64,000 bases of DNA from Candidatus Zixiibacteriota bacterium (GCA_022571985.1 JACZWU010000006.1:1-64000), one strand, 5' to 3'; shown: positions 43,042-53,817, counted from the first letter of the stretch. The notes: a model not told the origin generated them from the sequence alone. Numbers and translations: made by a program.

Positions 43042-44037
43042 ATGAGAAACAAAACATTTTTGCTTATAATTGCTCTGCTCTTATTGACCTTTCAGTCAAT
43101 AATGGCAGGCAACGAAAACCGTATTGGTACGGCGGGTGCGGCCGAGCTTTTGATATCGGTCGGCTCCCGTGGTACAGCCATGGGAGGAGCAGTAGTTGCC
43201 AACTCCTATGGCATTGACGCTATATACTGGAATCCCGCCGGCCTGGCCTGGCTGGAAGGCACCGAAGCCATGGCCTCTCTCCTGCCCTATATAGCTGATA
43301 TAGATGTTACATATTTTGCTATTGGCCAACAGATTGAGGATTTTGGTGCTCTGGCACTTTCTGTAAAAATTGTTAGTGCAGGCAAAATCGAAGAGACAAC
43401 AGAGGCATTTCCTGATGGTACCGGCAGCATTTTCGAGCCGACCATGGCAGTGATCGGCTTGACCTTTGCCAAAGCAGTAAGTACTCAGGTCAATTTTGGT
43501 ATTACCGGACGCTATATCCGCGAAGATATTTTCGAAGTATCAGCTAGCGGACTGTCATTTGACTTCGGATTTACCTATGAGCCCAGAATTTATGGACTGA
43601 CCCTCGGACTGGCAATCCGAAATTATGGTCCTGACATTAAGTTTTCGGGCAGTGGATTTGAGAGATTAGATGCTAACAATCGTCCGGTAGCTTCAAGCGA
43701 TGCGGGTGCAGAACTGCCAACATCGATTGACCTGGGTCTGGCCTATAATTTCATGAATGAAGGACTCAACTCGGCTACTTTATCAACAAACTTCCGCTCC
43801 AATAACCTTTCCAATGACAATTGGAACAGCGGTGTGGAATACGTTTATGACGAAAGTTATTCGCTCAGAGCCGGCTACAATTATTCAGCCCAGGATAATT
43901 ACCTGTATGGCTTCTCGCTGGGTGCCGGAGTTTCTGTCGACCTTGGCGAAGATGCCAGACTTACATTTGAATACTCCTGGACCGATACCGAAGTATTCAG
44001 TAGTAACCAGTACTTTACCATGAAAGCCAGCTTCTAA
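43042..44037 (+). CDS. PorV/PorQ-family outer membrane barrel, module 2
   Basis: 331 residues with a signal peptide (about 1-22). The N-terminal GAAELLISVGSRGTAMGGAVVANSYGIDAIYWNPAGL signature and a C-terminal aromatic strand (QYFTMKASF) mark the PorV/PorQ group. AAAGAGG precedes the ATG. It completes the three-gene operon and is followed by a strong terminator. The sequence is clearly related to 13006-14007 (shared GSRGTAMG/GSRYQGLG, WNPAGL), supporting duplication of the whole module. Confidence 0.9.
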   Translation: MRNKTFLLIIALLLLTFQSIMAGNENRIGTAGAAELLISVGSRGTAMGGAVVANSYGIDAIYWNPAGLAWLEGTEAMASLLPYIADIDVTYFAIGQQIEDFGALALSVKIVSAGKIEETTEAFPDGTGSIFEPTMAVIGLTFAKAVSTQVNFGITGRYIREDIFEVSASGLSFDFGFTYEPRIYGLTLGLAIRNYGPDIKFSGSGFERLDANNRPVASSDAGAELPTSIDLGLAYNFMNEGLNSATLSTNFRSNNLSNDNWNSGVEYVYDESYSLRAGYNYSAQDNYLYGFSLGAGVSVDLGEDARLTFEYSWTDTEVFSSNQYFTMKASF

Positions 44038-44061
44038 GAGCTAGCATAGTAATAGAGCACA

Positions 44062-44099
44062 AAAGCCGGGTGACTACTTAAAGTCCCCGGCTTTTTTTT
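44062..44099 (+). terminator. intrinsic terminator of outer-membrane module 2
   Basis: AAAGCCGGG (44062-44070) pairs with CCCGGCTTT around 44085-44094, followed by T8. It ends the 36793-44037 operon and separates it from the convergent gene 44132-46030. Confidence 0.9.
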
Positions 44100-44131
44100 A
44101 TGCGTTGGATTTAGGTAGCTCTAAGGTTGAT

Positions 44132-46030
44132 TCAGGGTTTGCGTTTAGATTTGCGCTGGCTTTGCCCGTATTCAACTACAGCTTTTATCTCCGGCCAGTA
44201 CCAGGGAACAAGCTTTTCTAACCATCTTTGATGAATAGCGCCTTTTGCTGAATCATTCTTATGAAACGAAAATACATATAAGTCCCTGTGGGCAAAAACG
44301 TACAACGAGTCGTTTTCTATAATTTGGTCGAATATTTTTTGTGAGGCATCAATCCGATTCAGCTTACCGAGACAAAACCCGATTTCATACATGAGAAAAG
44401 GGCTGTGAGGTTTCTGAGAAACTGCCAGAGCTGAATCAAAATACTTGAGAGCTTTGGCATAGTCGTAGTCAAGATACTGTTCCATTCCCAATTTGAAGTA
44501 TTCAACATATTGTAAATCATAGATAGTCTCAAAATCTCTTACAATCGGCCTTACTTTTTTGAAAGCAATTTCGATAATTCCCATCAGTTGATTTGGGTCT
44601 TTCTTTTTCGACCAGGGAAAAGGCACATACGACTGGAAAAAGGACGGATACAAAAACAATGCCTTTTCTGCAGGGGCGGAAGGCTTGAAACCTGTGGCAA
44701 AAACAATATAATCCGGAGCCTTTTTTAGCAAATAAGGAATGTTATATTTGCGCTCTTTCCAGGTTGTCTCTAACCCCTCAATATTGGCGTCGCTGTGACG
44801 GGCGATAGTAGAATCGGTCAGTCCGATTATATCAATGACTTCATGACCAACCAATTCATAACCCAGCTTACCAATAGTAGAGATAGCCACAGAGAAATTT
44901 GTCGAATCGGTCTCTTTCATTTTATTAGAGATGAATTCCATTTTTGAGACAAATATTTTTTCGTTGGCATTATAGTAGGTGACAAAATCAAGCGGCAGCC
45001 GGTAAGTAAGCCACAAAAGAGGAATTGCTGCCACCAGCAGCAGTAAATATCTGCTTTTAGCACTAAACGGTTCAAGAATTAGCCTGACCGAAACTGCGGC
45101 AAGCATAGCAGTAATCCCGAAGACAGGCAGAAAAAACCTGTGAACTTTGAGAACATCTCCGCCCACCAGAATTATATAGAGAATATATACAAATGAAAAA
45201 AGCCAGAGAACTTTGACCGAATATGACAGCTTCTTAAAGTTTAAGGCCGTGATCAAAAAGCCAATGCCAAAAAATCCATATTCCAGAAAGAACCTGCCGG
45301 CATATTCAAGACCGCTTGTTAGCTGTTCAAAATCAAAACTTGTTTTGGCATAGAACGAATTGGGTAAAATTGAGCCGTAATAGGCAACTTTAAAAATCAA
45401 AAACGGGATTGAAATCACAAAGGCAATCGCACCGACAGTTATTGCAAATTTAGGCAGTCGTTTTTCTAAAAGCGCTTCTATGAAAACAAAAATTATTGCC
45501 AGCAGAACACCTTCAGGCCTGACCCAGACAGCCAGAGCCAGCGTGGCTGCTAATAGACAGCTTCGTTTCAGATACAACCTGATTGACAGCAATGTCAGCA
45601 AGGTAAAGGCAGCTGTTTCCAGCCCCGCCGGCGACCAATAGGCGAATGAAAAGTTAAGCGCTACCAAAAACAGAGCCAACAGCGAAAACCAGCGGTCATT
45701 CTGACTGAAAAGATCCCGCGCTATTACGAAAATCAAGAATAACGACAATCCCCCGAATATCAAGCCACTGTAAGCTGCAATCGCTATGTAGTCAAATCCT
45801 AAACTCCCCCACAATAAGAGATAAATTGTCCAGCCAAAATTGGTAAAGCCTTCTATTCTCTCGCCTATGTTGAATACCAGGCCGTCTCCATTTAAATAGT
45901 TGGCCACATATCTGAAAGTTATATAGGCATCGTCCTGAATAAATTTCAAATAGTCCGCGAGATAAGCATAAAGGCCAAGAGCAGGAATAATCGGCCAGAA
46001 GTTTATAGCTTTTTTAAAATTCAGGATCAT
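44132..46030 (-). CDS. GT-C-like membrane protein with C-terminal TPR
   Basis: 632 residues with about ten to twelve membrane helices in the first 345. The segment IQDDAYITFRYVANYLNGDGLVFNIGERIEGFTNFGW (about 31-66) matches the DD-AY-x-(S/T)-FRYA...GLVFNPGE..EGYTN pattern of AftB-like GT-C arabinofuranosyl/mannosyl-type transferases. There the Asp pair (D33/D34) sits in the first periplasmic loop and is expected to be catalytic. A soluble middle and a C-terminal TPR-like region (about 520-610) follow. It probably transfers a sugar from a lipid donor in the periplasm. The acceptor is unknown. It stands alone after an operon terminator. Confidence 0.8.
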   Translation of the reverse strand: MILNFKKAINFWPIIPALGLYAYLADYLKFIQDDAYITFRYVANYLNGDGLVFNIGERIEGFTNFGWTIYLLLWGSLGFDYIAIAAYSGLIFGGLSLFLIFVIARDLFSQNDRWFSLLALFLVALNFSFAYWSPAGLETAAFTLLTLLSIRLYLKRSCLLAATLALAVWVRPEGVLLAIIFVFIEALLEKRLPKFAITVGAIAFVISIPFLIFKVAYYGSILPNSFYAKTSFDFEQLTSGLEYAGRFFLEYGFFGIGFLITALNFKKLSYSVKVLWLFSFVYILYIILVGGDVLKVHRFFLPVFGITAMLAAVSVRLILEPFSAKSRYLLLLVAAIPLLWLTYRLPLDFVTYYNANEKIFVSKMEFISNKMKETDSTNFSVAISTIGKLGYELVGHEVIDIIGLTDSTIARHSDANIEGLETTWKERKYNIPYLLKKAPDYIVFATGFKPSAPAEKALFLYPSFFQSYVPFPWSKKKDPNQLMGIIEIAFKKVRPIVRDFETIYDLQYVEYFKLGMEQYLDYDYAKALKYFDSALAVSQKPHSPFLMYEIGFCLGKLNRIDASQKIFDQIIENDSLYVFAHRDLYVFSFHKNDSAKGAIHQRWLEKLVPWYWPEIKAVVEYGQSQRKSKRKP

Positions 46031-46157
46031 TTTTCAGCTTTCGATTTTGTAGATTAAGAATGTAGCTGCTATATTATGGCATAGCAAATGAAGATTGCAA
46101 GCTGAATTTTTTTATAATTATGCGCGATTACCCTGAAAACCGCGCAGTTACGAAAGG

Positions 46158-47504
46158 CTAACTTTCGCTGGCACTCTTTTTAATAACCAACTCTTCCCGT
46201 CGCATCTGCAGCTTATCGTAGCTCTCCGACGAAATCACGTAGTACCAGTCGGCAAATCTATTGTTTAGTTCCACAGAAAGTTTTATGCCGTTATCTATTT
46301 CAGACTGCCAGATCGTTCTCTGGCTGGCCAGCTGTCTGTTCATTGTATCAGAATTTGTTAACAAGCTGTCTGCTTTTGTCCGCCATTCATCGTTAGATGG
46401 CTTGGCAGGCTCAGGAAAAGATGACGAGTCAAACACGGCCGAGATAAACAGGTAGCGGTTTTCAATTGTTTTTCCCTCGCCTCCCGATATTTCACTGCCG
46501 GCTATTTCTCCAAAGCGCAGAGTATATTTAATGCCGTCATCGGTATATATAAGCATCTCACCTTCGTTAGAAAGCAGCTGCCCGCCTTGCGTAAAATAAA
46601 ACCCTTTTGACTGCAGAGAAAATCTGTCCTGCGAACTTATTCTTTTTCCGTCAGATGATACGCTTTTTAAGCTCTGCGACAACCCCGGCGGTTTGGGGCG
46701 AACGTCGACAATTTTTAAGTCGACCAGCGAATTCAGCAGTTCGCGCATTCTGGCGTCGTCCACCTTCTGGGAAGATTTCATTTTATCAGCGCTCCAGGTA
46801 TCGTTATCTCCTCTTGAAAGTGCCAGATCGTCTCGTCTTTCCACCGACAGAGTTCGCTCGTTTATAGTGTAGTCGTTAATCACGACTCTTTCTATTTTTG
46901 CGGTGGTAACTTTCAGAAGGTCAGCTTCAATCCAGTCTTCGAACTTTGTCGATACCTCAATATCGGTCCTGGCAGCATATACCCGCGATTGCTCAGGTGA
47001 GCGGACGTACTTAAATCCGTTTTTCTTTTCAACTTCCCGGCCGATTATCAGATCAGCCAGCACCGAGCCGCCGCGTCCCTTGATAGTTATGCGCTGACCT
47101 TTGCCTTTTAAGGAAGCATCGTCACTCAAGGGATCTATCACTGAAAATTGCTCGTGGTCGGTAATTATCGAAGAACGGTAGTCATCTTTTTTTATCTGTA
47201 TCATGGCGGCCGCAGTATTGGCCAGACGCTCGGCGCCATCTGCCGGATAATTATAATGTGAAGGGATAGTCCACTTGCCATTTTCAAAAGTTACCTTAAA
47301 CGGAACTGCTTCGCCTGTTTCCTGATTGTAGTCAATTACTTCCAGCGTCGTAGCTTCATTGGGATCTTCAAAATCGGGGAAAAACGCCTGACCCTGTTCT
47401 ATAAAAGCATCGGGAGTGATTCTTTCGGGAGAGACGATAACCGCCAGTGCCAGCAGCACCACCGCAGTCAGAACAAACCATAATGTTTTTCTATTTTCAT
47501 CCAT
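46158..47504 (-). CDS. DUF4340-family protein of the GldA/GldFG operon
   Basis: 448 residues. One membrane helix (about 8-25) leads to a periplasmic beta-rich region with repeats of the form YNQETGEAVPFKVTFENGKWTI and IKGRGGSVLADLIIGREVEKKNGFKYVRSPEQSRVYAA. These are the signature of DUF4340 proteins. The family is nearly always found next to GldG-like ABC auxiliary genes, as here, 8 nt after 47513-50185. Its role is unknown; association with the ABC complex and gliding/surface processes is inferred from conserved order. It is the last gene of the operon. Confidence 0.9.
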   Translation of the reverse strand: MDENRKTLWFVLTAVVLLALAVIVSPERITPDAFIEQGQAFFPDFEDPNEATTLEVIDYNQETGEAVPFKVTFENGKWTIPSHYNYPADGAERLANTAAAMIQIKKDDYRSSIITDHEQFSVIDPLSDDASLKGKGQRITIKGRGGSVLADLIIGREVEKKNGFKYVRSPEQSRVYAARTDIEVSTKFEDWIEADLLKVTTAKIERVVINDYTINERTLSVERRDDLALSRGDNDTWSADKMKSSQKVDDARMRELLNSLVDLKIVDVRPKPPGLSQSLKSVSSDGKRISSQDRFSLQSKGFYFTQGGQLLSNEGEMLIYTDDGIKYTLRFGEIAGSEISGGEGKTIENRYLFISAVFDSSSFPEPAKPSNDEWRTKADSLLTNSDTMNRQLASQRTIWQSEIDNGIKLSVELNNRFADWYYVISSESYDKLQMRREELVIKKSASES

Positions 47505-47512
47505 ATAGAGAA

Positions 47513-50185
47513 CTAACTCCTCAACCTTCGTTCAATGGCGGCTCCGGCCAGCTCTTTTTTGCGGCGCTTAAAAAATATTATAATACCGACAATTAAAACC
47601 GGTATTGGCGGAAGCGATACCGCCAGAGTTTTAATACGAGACTGGATACTCCTGATCGAAGTTTCCATTTTTTCTTTACTGCTTAAAATAGTTGCATTCT
47701 TTTTAGCTTCGATATTCGCCTGAAGGGCCTCAAATCTGCGATTTTCAACTTCCTGAAGATTCTGAGTCATAATCTTTTTGGTCTGGGCGTCGAGGTCCGT
47801 GCGGTTGCTGACCAGCGCCACTTTTTCATTCAGTCTTTGTTGAGCTTGAGCCAGTGCCGTCTGCGCTTCGTTTTCGGCTTCTTTTTCTTCTTTTAAGCGC
47901 TGCTCTACAAATTCTCTGATGCGGTCTTCGACAGATGCCAGGGCCCGGTGTTTAAGGCGTTTTTTGCGCAAGTCAATGAAAGAATAATCTTCCATGAGAA
48001 GATCTATGCAATTTAGAAAAAATGAGACATTGTCGAAATTTAAGTTAGCCAGTCCCTGCTGCCTGATCTGAAAAAACTGCTCTCCGATAAAATCAATATC
48101 TGCAACCACAATCGCATTAACCTTTTCTGGTTGTTCTTCTGCTGATGCTGCCGGCTGATTGCCCCAGATTCTGGCCGCGATGGTATAGATCTCGCCGTTC
48201 GGAATCCGCCGAACGTTTCTGTTGATGCTCAAACCCATTCCAAAAAATCCGCGCTTAACTAACTGAGGAAACTGATGAACCCCTGAGACACGTCCGGATT
48301 TTAAGAGCGGCTGAAAATCGTATTTGCTTTCAAAAGCTTTGTTAAGATAACCGCTGTAAATTATGGCCATTTCCTGCAGACCGGCGCTGGCGTCGTTAAG
48401 CGGGTTAAATCCTTCGGTGGTCTGATTACTGGCTGTCACAAAAATTACTTCGGGTGGCAGCTGCAAAAATTCCGGGTGAGGATTGTAATTGTCCCAGATA
48501 ATCTGCTGGGTGTTCCAGGTCACTCCCATACTGGACATCAGTTTATTGATATCCCCTTTGGCTTCCGGCGGCGGCTGGTTTTGCGCAAACGGACTTCTCT
48601 GAGCATCGGCAGGTAAAACCGGCGACAGAGCCATATTAAAAGCAGGCAGGGGGTCGACCAATAGCATGGTCGGTTTGCCTGAAACAATATACTGCTTTAG
48701 ATTATCAAGCTGCGGTTGCGTCAGCGATGACGGCAGAACTACCAGCAGCGCCTGAATATCTTCTTCAATGGCAACATCCGGTGAAATGTGAACTACTTCA
48801 TACTGCTTGCTTAGCTCAAGTACTATCGACCAGGGCGGATTGTTGGCCATAGTCTGGAAGTCCATGCCGCCAAAAACTTTTGCTCCGGTATTAAGAACGC
48901 CGACTTTTTTACGTTTGGAGCGGGCCACCACCCGGATGCTTCGGAGCAGTTCGTATTCAACCGGCAGGCCTCTGTCAAAAAACGGAATAATTTCCTCCGC
49001 CACACCACTGGTAAAAGCCAGGCCGAGAAAAATTTGCGAAGTGCTGGCTCTGGCCGAGCCGGTGCTCAGAACTTCTCTGGGAACGATGCCAAACTTTTCA
49101 CGGGCTTCACGGGCCTGGTCGCTAAACGGTTCAGTGTCGTTTATCAGAATTTGCACCTTGCCGCCCGAGAGCGATGCTATTTCGTCGAGCTTGCTCAGCA
49201 GATTGGCTCTGGTTTCGACAAAGCTCTGCGGCACCTCGGGACTTATATAGGCCTGAACCAAAATAGGCCGGTCATCCGGCAGTTCGTCCAGCAGTTCTTT
49301 GGTTTGACTTGAAAGAGAATGTAATTGTTCGGCGGTAGCGTCGAATCTTATACCGGCGTATGACATCACCACGTTAAAACTTATGACTGCTATGATAAGT
49401 GCTGCAATCCTGATCAGCTGGTGTATCAGGTAGTTTCTTTGTCCGGACTCTACCGGCCAGTGCCTGCGACCAAGTATAATTATATTCAGGTAAAGCATCA
49501 GGGCGACAATTGATATAAAATAAATAAGTCCATGCAAACTAATGACACCGCGCGAAAATTCCGAAAATGCGCTTTGAATACTGACAATCCTGAAAAGGCT
49601 TTCCAGTCCCTGCCCGACAATCACTCCGGCTGAGGAAGAATAAACGAACAATGAGCAGAATAGCGCGCCAAGTACAAAGGCGATGGTAACATTGGCAGTC
49701 AAAAGTGATGCCAGCATGCCGACTGACAAAAGTGCAGAGCCGATCAGCCAGTAACCGAGATAATTTGAGAACATCAGTCCGATATCCGGCTGTCCCAGCC
49801 AGAACAGAACCATGACATGGCTCAAAGATAAAATCAAAGCGGCAGAATAAATTCCGAGTACGGCCAGATACTTGCCCAGAACAATTTCCAGATCCGTGGC
49901 CGGTAGAGTTAAGAGCAGTTCATCGGTACCGCTTTTCCTTTCATCTGCCCAGACCGACATTGTCAGCGCCGGAATGAAAAACAAAAGCAGGTAAGGGAAA
50001 AACTCATTGAGCTGGTCAAGATTGGCTAAGTTGTTGGCAAAAAACCTGGTCTGCCAGAAAGCAGCAGCGGCGCTCAGGAAAATAAAGAGTGTTACAAAAA
50101 CATAGCCGGTCGGACTGGAAAAATATGAAAACAGATTACGACGGCTGATGGCCAGAATCAGTTTTTTATTCAGCTCAAACTTCAT
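47513..50185 (-). CDS. fused ABC-2 permease and GldG-like auxiliary protein
   Basis: About 890 residues, taken from ATG 50185, which starts [29 protein letters not shown] as in GldF-type permeases. Residues about 15-245 form six membrane helices of an ABC-2 permease. Residues about 255-720 form the periplasmic ABC_transp_aux/GldG region ([49 protein letters not shown]). A coiled coil (about 760-860) and a final membrane helix with basic tail follow. In Flavobacterium GldF and GldG are separate proteins; here one chain holds both. It overlaps the ATPase gene by 11 nt and precedes DUF4340. Confidence 0.9.
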   Translation of the reverse strand: MKFELNKKLILAISRRNLFSYFSSPTGYVFVTLFIFLSAAAAFWQTRFFANNLANLDQLNEFFPYLLLFFIPALTMSVWADERKSGTDELLLTLPATDLEIVLGKYLAVLGIYSAALILSLSHVMVLFWLGQPDIGLMFSNYLGYWLIGSALLSVGMLASLLTANVTIAFVLGALFCSLFVYSSSAGVIVGQGLESLFRIVSIQSAFSEFSRGVISLHGLIYFISIVALMLYLNIIILGRRHWPVESGQRNYLIHQLIRIAALIIAVISFNVVMSYAGIRFDATAEQLHSLSSQTKELLDELPDDRPILVQAYISPEVPQSFVETRANLLSKLDEIASLSGGKVQILINDTEPFSDQAREAREKFGIVPREVLSTGSARASTSQIFLGLAFTSGVAEEIIPFFDRGLPVEYELLRSIRVVARSKRKKVGVLNTGAKVFGGMDFQTMANNPPWSIVLELSKQYEVVHISPDVAIEEDIQALLVVLPSSLTQPQLDNLKQYIVSGKPTMLLVDPLPAFNMALSPVLPADAQRSPFAQNQPPPEAKGDINKLMSSMGVTWNTQQIIWDNYNPHPEFLQLPPEVIFVTASNQTTEGFNPLNDASAGLQEMAIIYSGYLNKAFESKYDFQPLLKSGRVSGVHQFPQLVKRGFFGMGLSINRNVRRIPNGEIYTIAARIWGNQPAASAEEQPEKVNAIVVADIDFIGEQFFQIRQQGLANLNFDNVSFFLNCIDLLMEDYSFIDLRKKRLKHRALASVEDRIREFVEQRLKEEKEAENEAQTALAQAQQRLNEKVALVSNRTDLDAQTKKIMTQNLQEVENRRFEALQANIEAKKNATILSSKEKMETSIRSIQSRIKTLAVSLPPIPVLIVGIIIFFKRRKKELAGAAIERRLRS

Positions 50186-50945
50186 TATTCTCGCTCTCAT
50201 CTGAGCTTTGCTGTTTATATGAGCCGGTCAGCCGGTAAAAAGTGTCTTCTAAGGTACCGCCGGACTTGAGTTCCTCCGGGGTGCCGTCAAAAACTAATTT
50301 GCCGCGGTCCACAAACAAAACCCGGTCGGCGACTGCTTCAACTTCCTGCAAAATATGAGTTGATATCAAAATTGTCTTGGAGCGGCCAAGTTTACTGATG
50401 TTTAACCTGAACTCTTTGATCTGGTTGGGGTCAAGTCCGGCTGTTGGCTCATCCATTATAAGCACTTCCGGATCGTGAAGCAGCGCCTGGGCCAGACCCA
50501 CCCGCTGACGATAGCCCTTAGATAGCTTGCCTATCGGCTTTTCCAGAACTTCTTCTAAGGCACAGAGATTACTTACTTCTTCAATGCGGCTGCTGAGCTT
50601 CTTTTTTTCAATACCCCGGGCGTTCCCGAAAAACATCAGCAGTTCTAACGGGGTCATGTCATCGTAGAGCGGCCCGTTTTCAGGCAGATAGCCCAGCCTG
50701 CGGGCAGCTTCGATCCTCTGTCCATAGACGTCAAATCCGGCTATGCTGGCGCTGCCTTCGCTGGCCGCCAGAAAACCGGACAAAATTTTCATGGTTGTGG
50801 ATTTACCCGCCCCGTTGGGACCCAAAAAGGCCACAATCTGCCCTTTGGGAATTGAAAATGAAATATCCTGAATGGCCACAAAAGAGCCGTAAAATTTGCT
50901 CAAATGTGAGGCCTGAATCATGGCACCGTTTAATTTATCTGACAT
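50175..50945 (-). CDS. ABC transporter ATP-binding protein (GldA-like)
   Basis: 256 residues with Walker [10 protein letters not shown] (42-50), signature [19 protein letters not shown], Walker [13 protein letters not shown] near 156 and H-loop ISTHI. The downstream end [17 protein letters not shown] is typical of GldA/NatA-type ATPases that drive ABC-2 permeases. It is the first gene of the operon with the fused permease and DUF4340 protein. Function in Bacteroidetes relatives involves gliding or surface-protein processes, but GldA homologues are also found in non-gliding bacteria, so the cargo is not known here. Confidence 0.93.
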   Translation of the reverse strand: MSDKLNGAMIQASHLSKFYGSFVAIQDISFSIPKGQIVAFLGPNGAGKSTTMKILSGFLAASEGSASIAGFDVYGQRIEAARRLGYLPENGPLYDDMTPLELLMFFGNARGIEKKKLSSRIEEVSNLCALEEVLEKPIGKLSKGYRQRVGLAQALLHDPEVLIMDEPTAGLDPNQIKEFRLNISKLGRSKTILISTHILQEVEAVADRVLFVDRGKLVFDGTPEELKSGGTLEDTFYRLTGSYKQQSSDESENNEV

Positions 50946-51141
50946 TCAGCTGTTTTCAATATCTTTATTCTATTATTTCAAATTGCACTAAGATGCCAAA
51001 TCGGCTTCTTAGAATCTTGCAAAAGTATGAACTTCTATCCTAACTGTCAAGACCGGTCAGCTGAGCATTTTAGCAGTCTGCCTTTATTTACTTACAACTA
51101 AGCTTATATTTCTATGGTGTTCAACAGTTCCAAAAATTTTC

Positions 51142-51171
51142 AAGAAAAAGCTGCCTCAACTGAGGCAGCTT
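51142..51171 (-). terminator. intrinsic terminator of the first choice-of-anchor-B gene
   Basis: On the minus strand, AAGCTGCCTCA and TGAGGCAGCTT form an 11-bp perfect stem followed by TTTTTC. A matching element ends the paralogous gene at 57464-57493. Confidence 0.9.
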
Positions 51172-51198
51172 GAATTTTAGTAATATTACGCAATCAGA

Positions 51199-53643
51199 CT
51201 ACGGGCAGGTGCCAGCCGGGGCTCCGCCCCTGAAAATGAAATCTACCGCAAACGTTAAATCAAGGATATTGGGTCCATCACCGTCACTATTCAAATCTGC
51301 TTCCTCGGGACAAACTCCCGGGTCACCGCTGCCACGGAAAATGTAGTCAACAATGAATGTCAAATCCAGAATATTATGATCGACGCCGTCGCCGTTTATA
51401 TCTCCTCTACTACCGAAACAGCAGCCGAATACAACTGTCGGCTCCAGGCAGGTGCAATCGACTGGAATTGCCCCGCCAAGTAAAAAGATTTCAATCGCAG
51501 CAACATCTTCGGCATCTATAATGCAGTCACCGTTAAAGTCGCCATTGGCCAGTGGAATGGGAGCTGGCCCTCCAAATGCTATAAAATCCAGCAAGAACTG
51601 CTCATCAATTATAGTTATAGAACCGTCACCGTTGGCATCACCCGGTAATTGTATCAGGCAACTGTCGGGCTCACTCAATTCTACGACATACAATCCACTC
51701 TGTATATCAGATAATAGTATCTTCCCTGACGGCAGATAAGGATAAACATTCCAATTACCTTCATAACCAAAACCTGATTCTAAATAAGTATCATAATGTC
51801 CGATTTTGACCGGGCTGGCAGGATTAGAGACATCATAAATCTGCAAGCCTTCGGTATAGTGGGCGATGTATAAAATGCCATTCTTCTCATAACAATTATG
51901 AGCCGAGGCAAGTGGGTTGACGATGATATCTGCAACTTTGGTGACACTTCCAAGATTCTGTACGTCAAATATGCGAGTATGTTGCCCGGTGCCAATTTCG
52001 TCTCCTATTGCAACATATCTGCCGCTGTCAAGTACTGCCACATTGTGTGCACCTGAACCGGTGTAGTTAAAAGTAGTAATAAGCGAAGGTGCTGCCTTGT
52101 TAGATATATCCAGCACATCAATACCAATACCGAAAATTGATGCCGCGTACAATGTGTCATTATAGATATCAATGTCATGGTAATAGTACGGTTCAAAAGA
52201 CGAAACAAACATTGGAGAGGAGGGTGTTGAAATATCGTATATCAAAAGTCCGCCGATATTGTGGTCACCCATGATATAGAGATAGTCACCTTCTACTTTA
52301 CAGTTATGAGCGCCCGAACCGAAATCGTGGGCAATCGTTGAAACCTGAACCGGAGCTGTTACATCAGAAATATCAAATATCTGGGTACTCTCTCCTTCGC
52401 TTATGACAATCGCATAGTTCTTGTAGATTTTGACATCTTTATGGTCTCTTCCGGGAACTATCGGATTCAAAAACCCGACTTCGCTGATTGGATTTGTGCT
52501 CAAATCAATGATACTGACACCTTCGTTGCGGGCGCAAATAAGTGCATATTCATTGCCGGCTGTATCAGTGTAGCCCCAGCAGTCACCATAAGTATCGCGA
52601 CCATTCCAAAAATCGAGCAGATTCATATTACTGGAGACAACTCGCGCTATGACACTAAATTCTTTGCTGGTTGTCACGATTTGCATAACTGAATCATCGG
52701 CTTCAATCCTATAAAAATAAGTTAGCGCTGTCGTCAAACCGGAATGAGTGTAACGAGTTGTGGTCGCATCAACGTGTGCCAACAAAGTGGTCGGCGGTGA
52801 CGAATTATCACCATAAATGTAGAAACCATCTATTGCCAATCCTCCTATATATTCCCATCCCAGAATTATCTCAGTTCCGTTGGGTATACCGCGTAGATTA
52901 CCGATATAAAGGGGCGTGATTGTCAGAGTACACGGTTCGCTTTCAAAAAAAGTGTGCCCTGCCGCCACAACCGGCCACCAGCCATAGAGAATGTCCAATG
53001 TTGGGGCGTTGTCCCTAAAATTAATTCCCGCATAAGTCAGGCCGCTGCTGTCGTAGTCGCTTTTCATCACCTGCAAGAATTCACGGCTGTCTGGATCGGT
53101 AGTGGGATCCCACTGCAGGTTAACGTTTCCAAACGGCGACCTTTCCGCAAAACAGAGATTCAGCCTGCGGGGATTAAGTGGGTCAGAAACATCCCAGGCC
53201 GAACCGGGAAATGTACCTACTCCGGCAGCATCCCAACCGAGGTCTACCCGAAATGTCTGACAAAGAGTCTGTTTGGAAGTGTCGGATTCGAATATTATCT
53301 CTACTTTAACAATGTCCGCAGGGCTAAGATTACTCCCAAAAAGATCCTCTGCAAGAGCAAGACTTGCGCCGAAAGCCTCTCCACCTCCGTCATTCCCCGT
53401 CAACCACGGAGTCGGGCAGGTCATGAACGCCTCAATCGCCGGAAAATCGTGGGAACTTGATTTCTCACCTCCCGACTGCTTGGAAGAATTTTGTGCCCGG
53501 TCTGGCCGCTCCCACATCAGGGGCAGAGTCGGATTATCTACCCGGTCTGAGCCGGCATTAAGCTTGGGGTCAGTTGCTGCAGTTGACGCTAAGAGCGCGC
53601 CAAAAATAATGATAATACTGTTAAATTTAAGAGTCCTGAGCAT
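51199..53643 (-). CDS. secreted choice-of-anchor-B / LVIVD-repeat protein with dockerin tail (copy A)
   Basis: About 814 residues from ATG 53643, which has GGAGGAGG close upstream and begins a signal peptide ending STAATD. After a low-complexity region comes an FN3-like domain (about 245-330). Next is a propeller-like choice-of-anchor-B region (about 340-660, [26 protein letters not shown]; repeats of IYDISTPSSPMFV type). The end (about 670-814) holds dockerin-type calcium motifs: [58 protein letters not shown] and ADLNSDG. It is predicted to be exported and perhaps assembled via cohesin partners. It is a tandem paralogue of 57530-59962. Confidence 0.85.
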   Translation of the reverse strand: MLRTLKFNSIIIIFGALLASTAATDPKLNAGSDRVDNPTLPLMWERPDRAQNSSKQSGGEKSSSHDFPAIEAFMTCPTPWLTGNDGGGEAFGASLALAEDLFGSNLSPADIVKVEIIFESDTSKQTLCQTFRVDLGWDAAGVGTFPGSAWDVSDPLNPRRLNLCFAERSPFGNVNLQWDPTTDPDSREFLQVMKSDYDSSGLTYAGINFRDNAPTLDILYGWWPVVAAGHTFFESEPCTLTITPLYIGNLRGIPNGTEIILGWEYIGGLAIDGFYIYGDNSSPPTTLLAHVDATTTRYTHSGLTTALTYFYRIEADDSVMQIVTTSKEFSVIARVVSSNMNLLDFWNGRDTYGDCWGYTDTAGNEYALICARNEGVSIIDLSTNPISEVGFLNPIVPGRDHKDVKIYKNYAIVISEGESTQIFDISDVTAPVQVSTIAHDFGSGAHNCKVEGDYLYIMGDHNIGGLLIYDISTPSSPMFVSSFEPYYYHDIDIYNDTLYAASIFGIGIDVLDISNKAAPSLITTFNYTGSGAHNVAVLDSGRYVAIGDEIGTGQHTRIFDVQNLGSVTKVADIIVNPLASAHNCYEKNGILYIAHYTEGLQIYDVSNPASPVKIGHYDTYLESGFGYEGNWNVYPYLPSGKILLSDIQSGLYVVELSEPDSCLIQLPGDANGDGSITIIDEQFLLDFIAFGGPAPIPLANGDFNGDCIIDAEDVAAIEIFLLGGAIPVDCTCLEPTVVFGCCFGSRGDINGDGVDHNILDLTFIVDYIFRGSGDPGVCPEEADLNSDGDGPNILDLTFAVDFIFRGGAPAGTCP

Positions 53644-53809
53644 AGCCTCCTCCTGCAATAATGAATTAACCTAAATCAAATTATTTACTGACATCATTTG
53701 TAATTTTTCATACTGCCTCTAAAGTGGCAGCCCGTGAGTGTAAATTTCGGAGTCGACCCAATTGATATCTCAGCAACAAAATATACTATGTTATCTGACA
53801 TATTGGCAA

Positions 53810-53817
53810 CATTTTTT
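53810..53817. repeat. target-site duplication, left copy
   Basis: CATTTTTT immediately flanks the left inverted repeat of the IS1-like element and is repeated at 57334-57341. This is the 8-9 bp duplication length expected of IS1-family insertion. Confidence 0.75.
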
